From: Anaerolineales bacterium
GTDB lineage: Bacteria > Chloroflexota > Anaerolineae > Anaerolineales > Villigracilaceae
DNA length: 64,000 bases
Assembly (NCBI GenBank): GCA_030583905.1
Contig: CP129481.1
Coordinates: 310,001 to 374,000 of the forward strand
Direction: 5' to 3'
Both the position numbers and the translations under genes were made by a program. Below the pieces are notes generated by a model, which was not told where the DNA came from, did not search any database, and saw only the letters and a program-made list of their open reading frames with translations. The stretch's first letter is position 1; each line of letters starts with the position of its first letter. Below are positions 25,977 through 33,700 of this stretch, piece by piece.

Positions 25977-27462
25977 TCAAGTAATCCAGCAGTTCTTCAT
26001 CAGGTATGGTGAACGCACGGATCGACTCCACACCATAGAATCGTGCCGCACATTTATTAACCCAGTGGTTGGGGTCGTTATCGATCTCCTTTACCTGATA
26101 TACGCCTGAGAAGCCGGGGATAACAAGGTCTTTTTCACCCATACTGGCATGGCGAATGATGTAGGCATTGCGAAGATCCCATAATTCCGCGCGGGCACGG
26201 TATTCAGGCAGATCATATCGGATGATATTGAATGCCGCCCGCAGGGGATAGACGACCATAATAACAGCAAATACAGCCAAGACTGCGATCCGTCCCGCCT
26301 GCGGATTTGGTTTGAATTGAATATGCTGTAGTAATAACCCCAATAGAGCGCCTTCCAGCATAAATCCAGCGATCATGAGTGAACGGGCGAGAAAGCGCAT
26401 CCGCTCGACCGGGTAGCCTTGTCCATATACGCTGGGGGAGAATCCCGCCGCGATCAACACCCAGACGAGAACGGGAATGGCGAGGATAAAAAATAATACT
26501 AAGCGTTTTCGCTTTGAGGTCAATTCGATGGGGTTATCCTGCCCATACAGCCAGAACATTGCAGCTGAAACAGATATGGAAATAAGAGAAGGAAGCGGCT
26601 GCGTCTTCAGGGCATCGACAATGAAAAGATAGGCGTAGAGGAATGAAGTTCCCAATAACTCAATGAGATTCAGTCCTTTTTCACTCGTGACATCAGCAAT
26701 AGCCGGGGAAAATATCATGGTCAAAAGACCTACAAACATGCCGGTACATGCCCATCCCAGTAAAATGACATATTTTTTCCTAGCGGGGGATTTCCCCCAA
26801 ATCCCAACTGCCAATAAAGATAAAAACAGAGCGGCAAGAGCGGTCGCGGTCGGCGGCTCGGAAAACCCAGCAATCACAAATGAAGAAAGAAAAATGACAA
26901 TTCCAGCCCACAGGGGAACTGGTTGCGCAGCAGGGGTTCTCGCATTTTTAAGAAGAAATGCGGTCAAAAATAACCCGAACACCAGCGGCGCGAAATGGGT
27001 CATCATGGATGAGCGCCAATATATAGTTTGAAAAAGATTGGGTGCTTGTAAAAAACTAAAGAAGCCGAAAAACAATCCCCAGAAAAGATCGAAATGAATC
27101 AGCCAATCAATTTTCAAAAGCTTTCTTAACTCATATACCGTCCAAGTTAATCCAAAATACCACATGATAATCATGGAAACAGTGGAGAAAGGTATATTAT
27201 TTTCACTCAGGGATTCGCTAATACCAACAAACAAAAGGTTCGAATATCGGTTCGCAGCCCTCCACGCCCCAACAGAATAACGCTCAAGCACGGCATCAAG
27301 TGGTGACATATTTGTAACACGAACTGCTTCGCAGTAATCGTCGGCGAGATGTCGGGAAAAAGTACCCAGATATACGTATGTGCCAACTGAAACCAGTAGA
27401 GCAACCATACTTAGACCGACAACATAAGCAAAATATTCGTTTTTTATTCCCTGTAACTTCAT
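25969..27462 (-). CDS. Polytopic membrane protein, GT-C-like (DUF6056-like)
   Basis: About 497 residues with at least eleven hydrophobic segments. The first extracytoplasmic loop has the acidic pair LADDYCEAVRV, followed by WRAANRYSNLLFVG, a pattern seen in GT-C glycosyltransferase-like families. The start at 27462 is preferred to the ATG at 27477 because GAGGA lies 8 nt before it. First gene of the 27462-21515 leftward operon. It may use a lipid-phosphate sugar donor (inference from fold and context). Confidence 0.65.
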   Translation of the reverse strand: MKLQGIKNEYFAYVVGLSMVALLVSVGTYVYLGTFSRHLADDYCEAVRVTNMSPLDAVLERYSVGAWRAANRYSNLLFVGISESLSENNIPFSTVSMIIMWYFGLTWTVYELRKLLKIDWLIHFDLFWGLFFGFFSFLQAPNLFQTIYWRSSMMTHFAPLVFGLFLTAFLLKNARTPAAQPVPLWAGIVIFLSSFVIAGFSEPPTATALAALFLSLLAVGIWGKSPARKKYVILLGWACTGMFVGLLTMIFSPAIADVTSEKGLNLIELLGTSFLYAYLFIVDALKTQPLPSLISISVSAAMFWLYGQDNPIELTSKRKRLVLFFILAIPVLVWVLIAAGFSPSVYGQGYPVERMRFLARSLMIAGFMLEGALLGLLLQHIQFKPNPQAGRIAVLAVFAVIMVVYPLRAAFNIIRYDLPEYRARAELWDLRNAYIIRHASMGEKDLVIPGFSGVYQVKEIDNDPNHWVNKCAARFYGVESIRAFTIPDEELLDYLNE

Positions 27463-27897
27463 AAGGAAAATCCTCATAGCATTCGCTCATCGGAGTGAGC
27501 AAGCTACTTATTAAAGGTGGTGTTTTTCAGACAAATGCGCCCAGCATCAAACAGGGTGCTATAAAATTGGCACGATTAAAAATGCGGTTTCGATACAACA
27601 AAGACTGCTCCACAATTCTTGTGGCAAATTTATTAATTATACATTCCTGTTCCTAGTTGTGATTCCACTATAATTCCGTTTTTTACAGTGGGCGAAGTCA
27701 CGACACGATACAAGAAAATCGAAACGTACCGCAGCAGTGCATCTCGGTCAAGATCCAAGGTTAAAGAAGAGATGTCTTGGTATACACAAGGCGGAATAAT
27801 TGTAACGCAGGTTTATATTGCGGAATTGAGAGAAGGCTTATAATTCAGCGAATGGTAAGGTTTTTTTGCAAAAAACTCCACAGGTACACTGGAAGTT
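27463..27897. other. 435-bp divergent intergenic region
   Basis: This AT-richer spacer separates the leftward EPS operon from the rightward GT-C gene. TATAAT occurs at 27669-27674 and 27839-27844; neither has a good -35 at 16-18 nt (TTGCGG at 27818 is 15 nt away from the second). A GTG-initiated 51-codon open frame (27688-27843) without a ribosome binding site is probably fortuitous. No repeat or RNA gene was recognised. Confidence 0.5.
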
Positions 27898-29436
27898 ATG
27901 GAATTATTAAAAAATATTGCAGATAAGCTCTGGGATAAATCGCTGATCATCGCGGGGGTGCTTTGTGCCTTACTTCCCACAAGTCCGCTGAACATGCCTC
28001 TCACATTTAGAGATTCGGGGGTATTTTTATACTTTGGCTGGAGGATCTTGAACGGCGAACTGCCCTACCGTGACATATGGGATCACAAGCCGCCGGTCAT
28101 TTTTTATATCAACGCTCTGGGGCTGGCGCTTACAGACAATTCGCGGTGGGGGGTATGGATAATTGAACTTGTGGCATTATCAATAGCAGCATGGATTGGT
28201 TTTCAACTTGTCAAAAGCCTGTTCGGTCTTTCACCTGCCATTTCCAGCCTGCTACTTTGGCTATTATCGCTTGTTCCTCTATTACAGGGAGGAAATTTCA
28301 CAACAGAATATACGCTTCCACTACAGTTTGCTGCATTATGGTTGGCTTATCATATCAATGCATCCCGCCGCTCCAATTGGATGTATTTCCTCCTGGGTTT
28401 AACAGGAGCCATTACATTCTTCACCAAACAAACAGCCGTTGGGATTTGGATAGCCATCGTTCTATATCTGACCATCCAACGATTATTCACAAAGCAGATC
28501 AGACAATGGTTTCATGAAATTGTCATCATCGCATTTGGCGGTTTGGCGTTTACTACATTCGTAATAGTATTTTTTTACATTCAGGGCGCACTTCCACAAT
28601 TTTGGAGCGCAGCTTTCGAATACAACTTTGTTTACTCAACCCGTATCGACGGCGGACTGGCTACTGCGCTGGATACCATCTCAAAAGGTGTCCGACCTTT
28701 AACCCGAACAGGGCTGCTACAATTCTCAATCTTGGGATTTATAGTTGCTATCGCACTGATCCTGCTCAGAAAAAAATCGGCCAAGGATACACTCCCGCTT
28801 CTTGCCATCGGGCTGGTTGATCTGCCCATCGAACTTTATCTCATCGGGATGCCCAGTCGCACCTTCCCACACTACTACATGACCATGCTTCCCGTTCTTG
28901 CCTTATTCGCGGGATTGGCTCTCTGGGCATTCATCAAGTTGATGGCAAATTGGCACATTCCCAATATCGCAACCGGCATACTCATTCTCGGCATGGCAAG
29001 CTATCTAACGTGGAACTCTTTTTACATCTACATGGATCAACTGTACACGTACAGAAAGCTGACGAAAAACGAAACCATCATCGAGTACATCAAGGAAACG
29101 ACATCCCCCGACGATACGGTCTTACTATGGGGCGCGGAGGCATCGGTCAATTATTTTGCTGAAAGAAAAAGCCCAACCCGTTTTGTATACCAATACCCGC
29201 TTCATCAAACGGGGTATGTTAACGATGAAATGATCAATGAATTTTTGGATGATATTATAAAAAAAAGTCCTGAACTCATTATTGACACCGGAACACAAAA
29301 TCCACTTTACGGGTTTCCAATCAGTACGGATGCAATCATCAAAAAGATCGAGTATCTTAAAACTCATTATTGCCAAGTACAGCGGATAGACACTTGGACA
29401 ATCTATCAATTCTCAGAAAATGGCTGTGAGTATTGA
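27898..29436 (+). CDS. GT-C (GT39/ArnT-like) membrane glycosyltransferase
   Basis: A 512-residue protein with about ten transmembrane helices. The first loop has LTFRDSGVFLYFGWRILNGELPYRDIWDHKPPVIFYINALGLAL, the acidic/DHKPP pattern of the PMT_2 family. A C-terminal soluble part of about 110 residues follows (DDTVLLWGAEASVNYFAERKSPTRFVY). Family members transfer sugars from polyprenyl phosphate on the outer face. It is the only rightward gene in the EPS region, so it is expressed independently. Confidence 0.78.
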   Translation: MELLKNIADKLWDKSLIIAGVLCALLPTSPLNMPLTFRDSGVFLYFGWRILNGELPYRDIWDHKPPVIFYINALGLALTDNSRWGVWIIELVALSIAAWIGFQLVKSLFGLSPAISSLLLWLLSLVPLLQGGNFTTEYTLPLQFAALWLAYHINASRRSNWMYFLLGLTGAITFFTKQTAVGIWIAIVLYLTIQRLFTKQIRQWFHEIVIIAFGGLAFTTFVIVFFYIQGALPQFWSAAFEYNFVYSTRIDGGLATALDTISKGVRPLTRTGLLQFSILGFIVAIALILLRKKSAKDTLPLLAIGLVDLPIELYLIGMPSRTFPHYYMTMLPVLALFAGLALWAFIKLMANWHIPNIATGILILGMASYLTWNSFYIYMDQLYTYRKLTKNETIIEYIKETTSPDDTVLLWGAEASVNYFAERKSPTRFVYQYPLHQTGYVNDEMINEFLDDIIKKSPELIIDTGTQNPLYGFPISTDAIIKKIEYLKTHYCQVQRIDTWTIYQFSENGCEY

Positions 29437-29451
29437 TACATTTCGATAAAC

Positions 29452-30447
29452 TTATTCCTTATATCTTGTTCCTCGTGCCCGTAGGATACCATCCCGTACT
29501 TTCTCCAAACCAAGGAGACTTAAAATAGCAGATACAAATAGATTCATCCGCGCCAGAGCCGTGGGCGGGTGGATGGATAGCGCGCGAAACCATGCCGCGA
29601 GCGATTTTGCGGGAAGTCCGCCATCGAGCAGGTAGCGTGCGTCCACACGGTGGGCAGAGGCGCGGGCGCGGCGGTTGGCTTTTGTCAACACAGAGGCGAG
29701 ATGTTCATCTTGCGAAACCACATCTAAAATACGGAAGGCTTCGCGCCCGAACTCAGCGGCTTTCGCACGGTTCTTCGCTTCGGCGTGGTAGCGCGCAGCT
29801 GACCAGATGTGATCGACATGCAAAAGTTTCCCATGTTGGGCGAGTTGGATCCATAAGAGATGATCGAGTAGAAAGTGGAATGTTGGATCGAGTCCGCTTG
29901 TTTTTTGCAGGGCGGGGCGGCGCATGAAGACGGCGGGCTGTCCAATAATTTGGAAACATAACAAATCTTCAAGCGTCAATTGTTTGTAATTCAAGGTGTT
30001 AAACGTTTTGCCATTCTCATCCACGGCGAGCATGTTTCCATAGATCAGAACCGCATCGGGGTTTTCTTCAAATGCCTTCACCGCCGCGCTGACCGTGCCG
30101 GGTAGATAATAATCGTCCGAATTAAGCCAGGCGACAATTTCACCGGTTGCGCGGGTAAATCCCTTATTGATGGCGTCGGCTTGTCCGCTGTCTTTTTCTG
30201 AAGTCCAATATGCAAGTTTTTCGGAATACTTTTTGATGATATCCACACTGCCATCGGTGGATGCGCCGTCAATGATGATGTACTCGATGTGCGGATAATC
30301 CTGATCGAGCACAGACAGCATGGTCTGCTCGAGGTATTTTGCCTGGTTATAGGATGGGGTGACGATGGAAACGAGGGTCATCTCAAAGGGTGGGAAATGT
30401 CGAATAGGGGATTCAGGTTCGAGGTCGGAGTGAGGCGGGATTTTCAT
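29452..30447 (-). CDS. Glycosyltransferase family 2 (paralogue)
   Basis: A 331-residue GT2: VSIVTPSYNQAKYLEQTMLSVLDQDYPHIEYIIIDGASTDGS, then DSGQADAINKGF and AWLNSDDYYLPG with the DD motif. The first 200 residues closely resemble the enzyme at 24272-25051; the C-terminal 100 residues are extra. It overlaps the DUF115-like gene by 4 nt (ATGA). Last gene of the 36409-29452 leftward series. Confidence 0.9.
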   Translation of the reverse strand: MKIPPHSDLEPESPIRHFPPFEMTLVSIVTPSYNQAKYLEQTMLSVLDQDYPHIEYIIIDGASTDGSVDIIKKYSEKLAYWTSEKDSGQADAINKGFTRATGEIVAWLNSDDYYLPGTVSAAVKAFEENPDAVLIYGNMLAVDENGKTFNTLNYKQLTLEDLLCFQIIGQPAVFMRRPALQKTSGLDPTFHFLLDHLLWIQLAQHGKLLHVDHIWSAARYHAEAKNRAKAAEFGREAFRILDVVSQDEHLASVLTKANRRARASAHRVDARYLLDGGLPAKSLAAWFRALSIHPPTALARMNLFVSAILSLLGLEKVRDGILRARGTRYKE

Positions 30448-31262
30448 CCGAAAAGAGAGTTGTAATCCACTTTCGGGAAGACGGTCAGTTTACCGCCGAC
30501 AGTTGCGTCGATCACTTCACGCCCTTCTTTTTTATAGGCTTCACGCGCCATGATGTAACCAACTTCGGATGTGTCGAGGTCGGGCAGCTGCCATTTGACG
30601 CCCTTGCCAAAGTAATTGGGCATGAAGTGATTGGGGTCGTCGCCCTCGGAGACAACGGTTTTGTTCGCATCGCCCTTGGACGCGAAGTTGTGATCCACAC
30701 CGATGAGGATGGCTTGCTCGATGCCCATGTGAAAGGCGAGTTGCAGGGCGAGGTTGGTGACGGTCGCGCCTTCCCACACACGCCCGCGGACATCGGCGGC
30801 GAATTTTGGTCCGGTGTAGGACGTGTAGACGAAAGTTGGAAGTTGGGAAATTGGTAGATTGGCGGGATAGTGACGATGCGAACGCCATGCAATGAATTGC
30901 GGGACTTGAAGGGCGAGAAAATCATTTGAAAATTGTTCAATGACAAGATCATTGGTAACACAAATATATTTGGTGGTGAAACCGAGTTCGGGAAAGGCAA
31001 GATAGATGCGATTCATGCCGAACGTGATCTCATTCTTGAGTTTGCTGAGATCGGTCTGTTTGAGCGATGGACCGTTACCGATGATGAATGCGCGTTTGCC
31101 TTTGTGAACATCCTTCAGCGCGGCGAGGCGTTTGATGCTCTCGCGCCGCCAGGGATGGAAATAGGCGGCGGGAAGTTCGGGGATGCGGCGGATACCATCA
31201 TAGGTGTTCCGCGCGAATTGCCAGACGGGCTGGGGGACGATGGACTTTATGCTCTGTTTCAT
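30444..31262 (-). CDS. DUF115/MptE-like Rossmann-fold protein of EPS cluster
   Basis: A 272-residue protein. The block HKGKRAFIIGNGPSLKQTDLSKLKNEITFGMNRIYLAF is typical of the DUF115 (MAF flagellin/MptE-like) fold, with later ATVTNLALQLAFHMGIEQAILIGVDHNF. Such proteins occur in surface-glycan loci and may modify or transfer glycan-linked groups; the reaction is not established. An in-frame stretch PANLPISQLPTF comes from a repeat-like DNA tract at 30834-30866. ATGA overlaps join it to both neighbours. Confidence 0.72.
   Translation of the reverse strand: MKQSIKSIVPQPVWQFARNTYDGIRRIPELPAAYFHPWRRESIKRLAALKDVHKGKRAFIIGNGPSLKQTDLSKLKNEITFGMNRIYLAFPELGFTTKYICVTNDLVIEQFSNDFLALQVPQFIAWRSHRHYPANLPISQLPTFVYTSYTGPKFAADVRGRVWEGATVTNLALQLAFHMGIEQAILIGVDHNFASKGDANKTVVSEGDDPNHFMPNYFGKGVKWQLPDLDTSEVGYIMAREAYKKEGREVIDATVGGKLTVFPKVDYNSLFG
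30834..30866. repeat. TTGG(A/G)-type low-complexity repeat inside the DUF115-like gene
   Basis: GTTGGAAGTTGGGAAATTGGTAGATTGGCGGG-type tract, degenerate 8-9-nt units, in frame, encoding PANLPISQLPTF. Shown by inspection only. Confidence 0.55.
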
Positions 31263-31612
31263 TCGGAGAGAAATTCTTTCCGTGAAAGATAAAGCACCGC
31301 CAACATAACCGCGTTCAGAAGCATGAAAAGAACATCAACAAGTCCGACCTGGTCGAAAATGGTCAGGATGATATTCAATGCCAGAACGGCGACTGCCAGC
31401 CAGTAGATGAGTTTCTTCCGTTTTTTCAATTGGAAGTAACAAAACAGCATGACGGCAGCATCCATGAACATTGCAAGCGCATAAAATGCGTACAGGGGAA
31501 CCTGCTCGGGGTTTTGCCCAATCCTCAGCAGGGAGGCAAACCCAAACACGATGAGAATCGTTGCTGTCAGCAGGAACAAATAGCGTGTGAGTTGAAAGGT
31601 TGTGATCTTCAT
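31259..31612 (-). CDS. Small four-helix membrane protein A
   Basis: A 117-residue protein with four predicted transmembrane helices: an N-terminal pair, a basic turn (QLKKRKKLI), and a C-terminal pair. It aligns by eye with the neighbour at 31620-31991 over the last 65 residues (AAVMLF.../ATVMFLLG..., LAVAVLALNIILT/ALVAVLLNAVLA). A tandem duplicate. Position inside the glycan operon suggests a membrane accessory role; no known family was recognised. Confidence 0.65.
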   Translation of the reverse strand: MKITTFQLTRYLFLLTATILIVFGFASLLRIGQNPEQVPLYAFYALAMFMDAAVMLFCYFQLKKRKKLIYWLAVAVLALNIILTIFDQVGLVDVLFMLLNAVMLAVLYLSRKEFLSE

Positions 31613-31619
31613 GATCGGC

Positions 31620-31991
31620 TCATTGGAAATAATATTTCTGCAGGGAAAGCAAACTCAACAAAATAAGGATATCCAAAATAAGGGCAGACATGTAAAGCGG
31701 ATCGGGCAAGCCTGTGAACGCCAACACGGCGTTGAGAAGAACCGCAACAAGGGCGATCCCATATGCCGGTTTATCCCATGAGTCGAGTGTTCTTCCCAAA
31801 AGGAACATGACGGTCGCATTGAAAAGAAGAAAGAAGGCAGCCAGCACCGTGGGAAGTCCGTTCGAATTCGCCACCATATCAATAGATGTGACAATGGTGA
31901 TGACAACCCATAACAAGGCATTCATGAAAAGGAGCGCACGGGCTATGCCCCTTTTCCTTGCATACACAATCTTCAGACGCTTTGTCTTCAT
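31620..31991 (-). CDS. Small four-helix membrane protein B
   Basis: A 123-residue protein with a basic N-terminus (KTKRLKIVYARKRG) and four hydrophobic helices, paralogous to protein A, 7 nt upstream of it. It makes an ATGA overlap with the SDR gene. Function unknown. Confidence 0.65.
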   Translation of the reverse strand: MKTKRLKIVYARKRGIARALLFMNALLWVVITIVTSIDMVANSNGLPTVLAAFFLLFNATVMFLLGRTLDSWDKPAYGIALVAVLLNAVLAFTGLPDPLYMSALILDILILLSLLSLQKYYFQ

Positions 31992-32746
31992 TCCGTGCTC
32001 AACCGGGCTGTTGCGCCGCCGTCCACGATCATCGCTTGACCGGTCATGAAGGACGACTGTTCGTTATCCGCAAGGAAGTAAATGGCGTGGGCGATCTCCT
32101 CCGGCTTGCCAACCTTCCCGCTGACCGTCTTCCGCGCCAGATTATCGAGCCTTTCCTGTATATCGCCCGAACCGACATGTCCGCGCCCGAGTCCCGCACG
32201 CAGCATGGGCGTATCCACTGCGCCGGGCAAAATCGCATTGACACGGATATTATCCGGCGCAAATTCGATCGCCATGGCGCGGGTCAGGGCGAGCAACCCG
32301 CCCTTGGACGCGGCGTACGCGGCGATATTGGTGGACGTCTGCACGGCGTGAACGGAGGAAACATTCACGATTGACCCGCCGTTCCCAGCTTTGAGAAGCG
32401 GATACGCCAGCTTGACGCCAAGAAACACGGAACGCAAATTCGCCGCCATGACCGCATCCCACTCATCGACGGTTGTTTCCACGAGTGGTTTTGCCACCTG
32501 TAACGCTGCATTGTTGACCAGGGCGTCGAGCGTATCGGAGAACGATTTTGCCTGCTCAAAAATCGCTTCCATGTCTTCGGGGCGCGAGATATCGGAGCGG
32601 ATGAATGCTCCGTTTTGCGGGAAATCATCCCCGAAATCATTTCTGTCCACGCCGATGACGCGCCAGCCTTTTTCGGCAAAAAGCGCAACAGACGCGCGCC
32701 CGATTCCGCCCGCCGCGCCGGTGATGAGAAGGGTTCTATTTTCCAT
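31988..32746 (-). CDS. Short-chain dehydrogenase/reductase (classical SDR)
   Basis: A 252-residue NAD(P)-dependent oxidoreductase. TGAAGGIGRAS is the nucleotide-binding motif, VNNAAL the NNAG-type motif, VNVSSVHAVQT holds the catalytic Ser, and YAASKGG the Tyr-x-x-x-Lys. IRVNAILPGAVDTPM completes the fold. D after beta-2 (VIGVDRND) favours NAD(H). It overlaps the 2-hydroxyacid dehydrogenase gene by 11 nt. With the cytidylyltransferase at 35747 it may make or modify an unusual acidic sugar. Confidence 0.9.
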   Translation of the reverse strand: MENRTLLITGAAGGIGRASVALFAEKGWRVIGVDRNDFGDDFPQNGAFIRSDISRPEDMEAIFEQAKSFSDTLDALVNNAALQVAKPLVETTVDEWDAVMAANLRSVFLGVKLAYPLLKAGNGGSIVNVSSVHAVQTSTNIAAYAASKGGLLALTRAMAIEFAPDNIRVNAILPGAVDTPMLRAGLGRGHVGSGDIQERLDNLARKTVSGKVGKPEEIAHAIYFLADNEQSSFMTGQAMIVDGGATARLSTE

Positions 32747-33698
32747 GTTTCAATCCACTCGAATCGATTCCCAGCCCGTCCAGCAAATTTCGGATCGTGT
32801 TCCAATGCACCCGCTCCCATGCCGTCGGGCTGGAGTTGGAATTATGCGGCGCGAGCATGACATTATCCATCTTCAACAACGGACTATCCAGCGGAAGCGG
32901 TTCATGCTCGAAAACATCCAGCGCCGCGCCTCCAACTTGACCGGAACTGAGTGCCGCGACCAAAGCCTTTTCCTCCACGATGGGACCACGCGCAGTGTTG
33001 ATCAGCACCGCTGTGGATTTCATCTTCGCAAGCGTATCTGCATTGATGAGGTGATGGGATGTCGGGTTGAGATCACAGTTGATGGAAACAAAATCGGAAT
33101 TCGATAATAGGTGTTCGAGATTTGTCATCTCGATGCCGGTTTCTGTGACGAAGACATGGTCGATCTCCACAATGTCCGTGCCAATGACTTTCATGCCGAA
33201 CGCCCGCGCGCGGCGCGTGACCGCCTTGCCGATGGTACCCACACCGATCACGCCTAAAACGCATTCGCTCAATGCCTTGCCGGGAATTTTCTCCCATTCA
33301 CCGCGCTTCATCGCTGCGTCCATCCATGGTGTGCGGCGGGCGAAGGCGAGCATGTAACTGATGACAGTATCCGCAACGGGGGTGGTAAACGCATTCAGCG
33401 TTCGACCAATTTTGACGTTGAAGCGGGAACAAGCCTCGGCGTCGATTGAATCGATGCCCGTCCCCCACTTGGAGATGACCTTCAAACGCGGCAGGCAGGC
33501 TTCGATCACCCGCGCGGTGTAGCGGTCATCGCCGCAGATCGTGCCGTCGAATTGACCGGCATATTGCAACAGGTCCGCTTCTTCCATGCGCTCCCGCACG
33601 TCCGGGACGATGAGTTCTATGCCGTATTCCGCCAGCACAGGGCGGAAACGGTCAAGAAAGGGAATCATGTACGGAGCGGTCATTAATACGGTTGGCAT
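32736..33698 (-). CDS. D-isomer-specific 2-hydroxyacid dehydrogenase (SerA-like)
   Basis: A 320-residue NAD-dependent dehydrogenase: GVIGVGTIGKAVTRRARAFGMKVIGTD is the Rossmann motif, LINTARGPIVEEKALVAAL contains the catalytic Arg, VFEHEPLP the Glu region and MLAPHNSNSS the catalytic His. It is shorter than housekeeping SerA and lacks ACT domains. Location between an SDR and a GT-C protein suggests a role in a glycan precursor pathway rather than serine synthesis (inference). Confidence 0.88.
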   Translation of the reverse strand: MPTVLMTAPYMIPFLDRFRPVLAEYGIELIVPDVRERMEEADLLQYAGQFDGTICGDDRYTARVIEACLPRLKVISKWGTGIDSIDAEACSRFNVKIGRTLNAFTTPVADTVISYMLAFARRTPWMDAAMKRGEWEKIPGKALSECVLGVIGVGTIGKAVTRRARAFGMKVIGTDIVEIDHVFVTETGIEMTNLEHLLSNSDFVSINCDLNPTSHHLINADTLAKMKSTAVLINTARGPIVEEKALVAALSSGQVGGAALDVFEHEPLPLDSPLLKMDNVMLAPHNSNSSPTAWERVHWNTIRNLLDGLGIDSSGLKHGK

Positions 33699-33700
33699 TA

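Noticed and set aside
27688..27843. 51-codon GTG-initiated frame in the EPS intergenic region
   Set aside because: No ribosome binding site, no recognisable motif and length within chance expectation.
27818..27844. TTGCGG/TATAAT as promoter of the GT-C gene
   Set aside because: The spacer is only 15 nt and the -35 is poor; kept only as a note in the intergenic entry.
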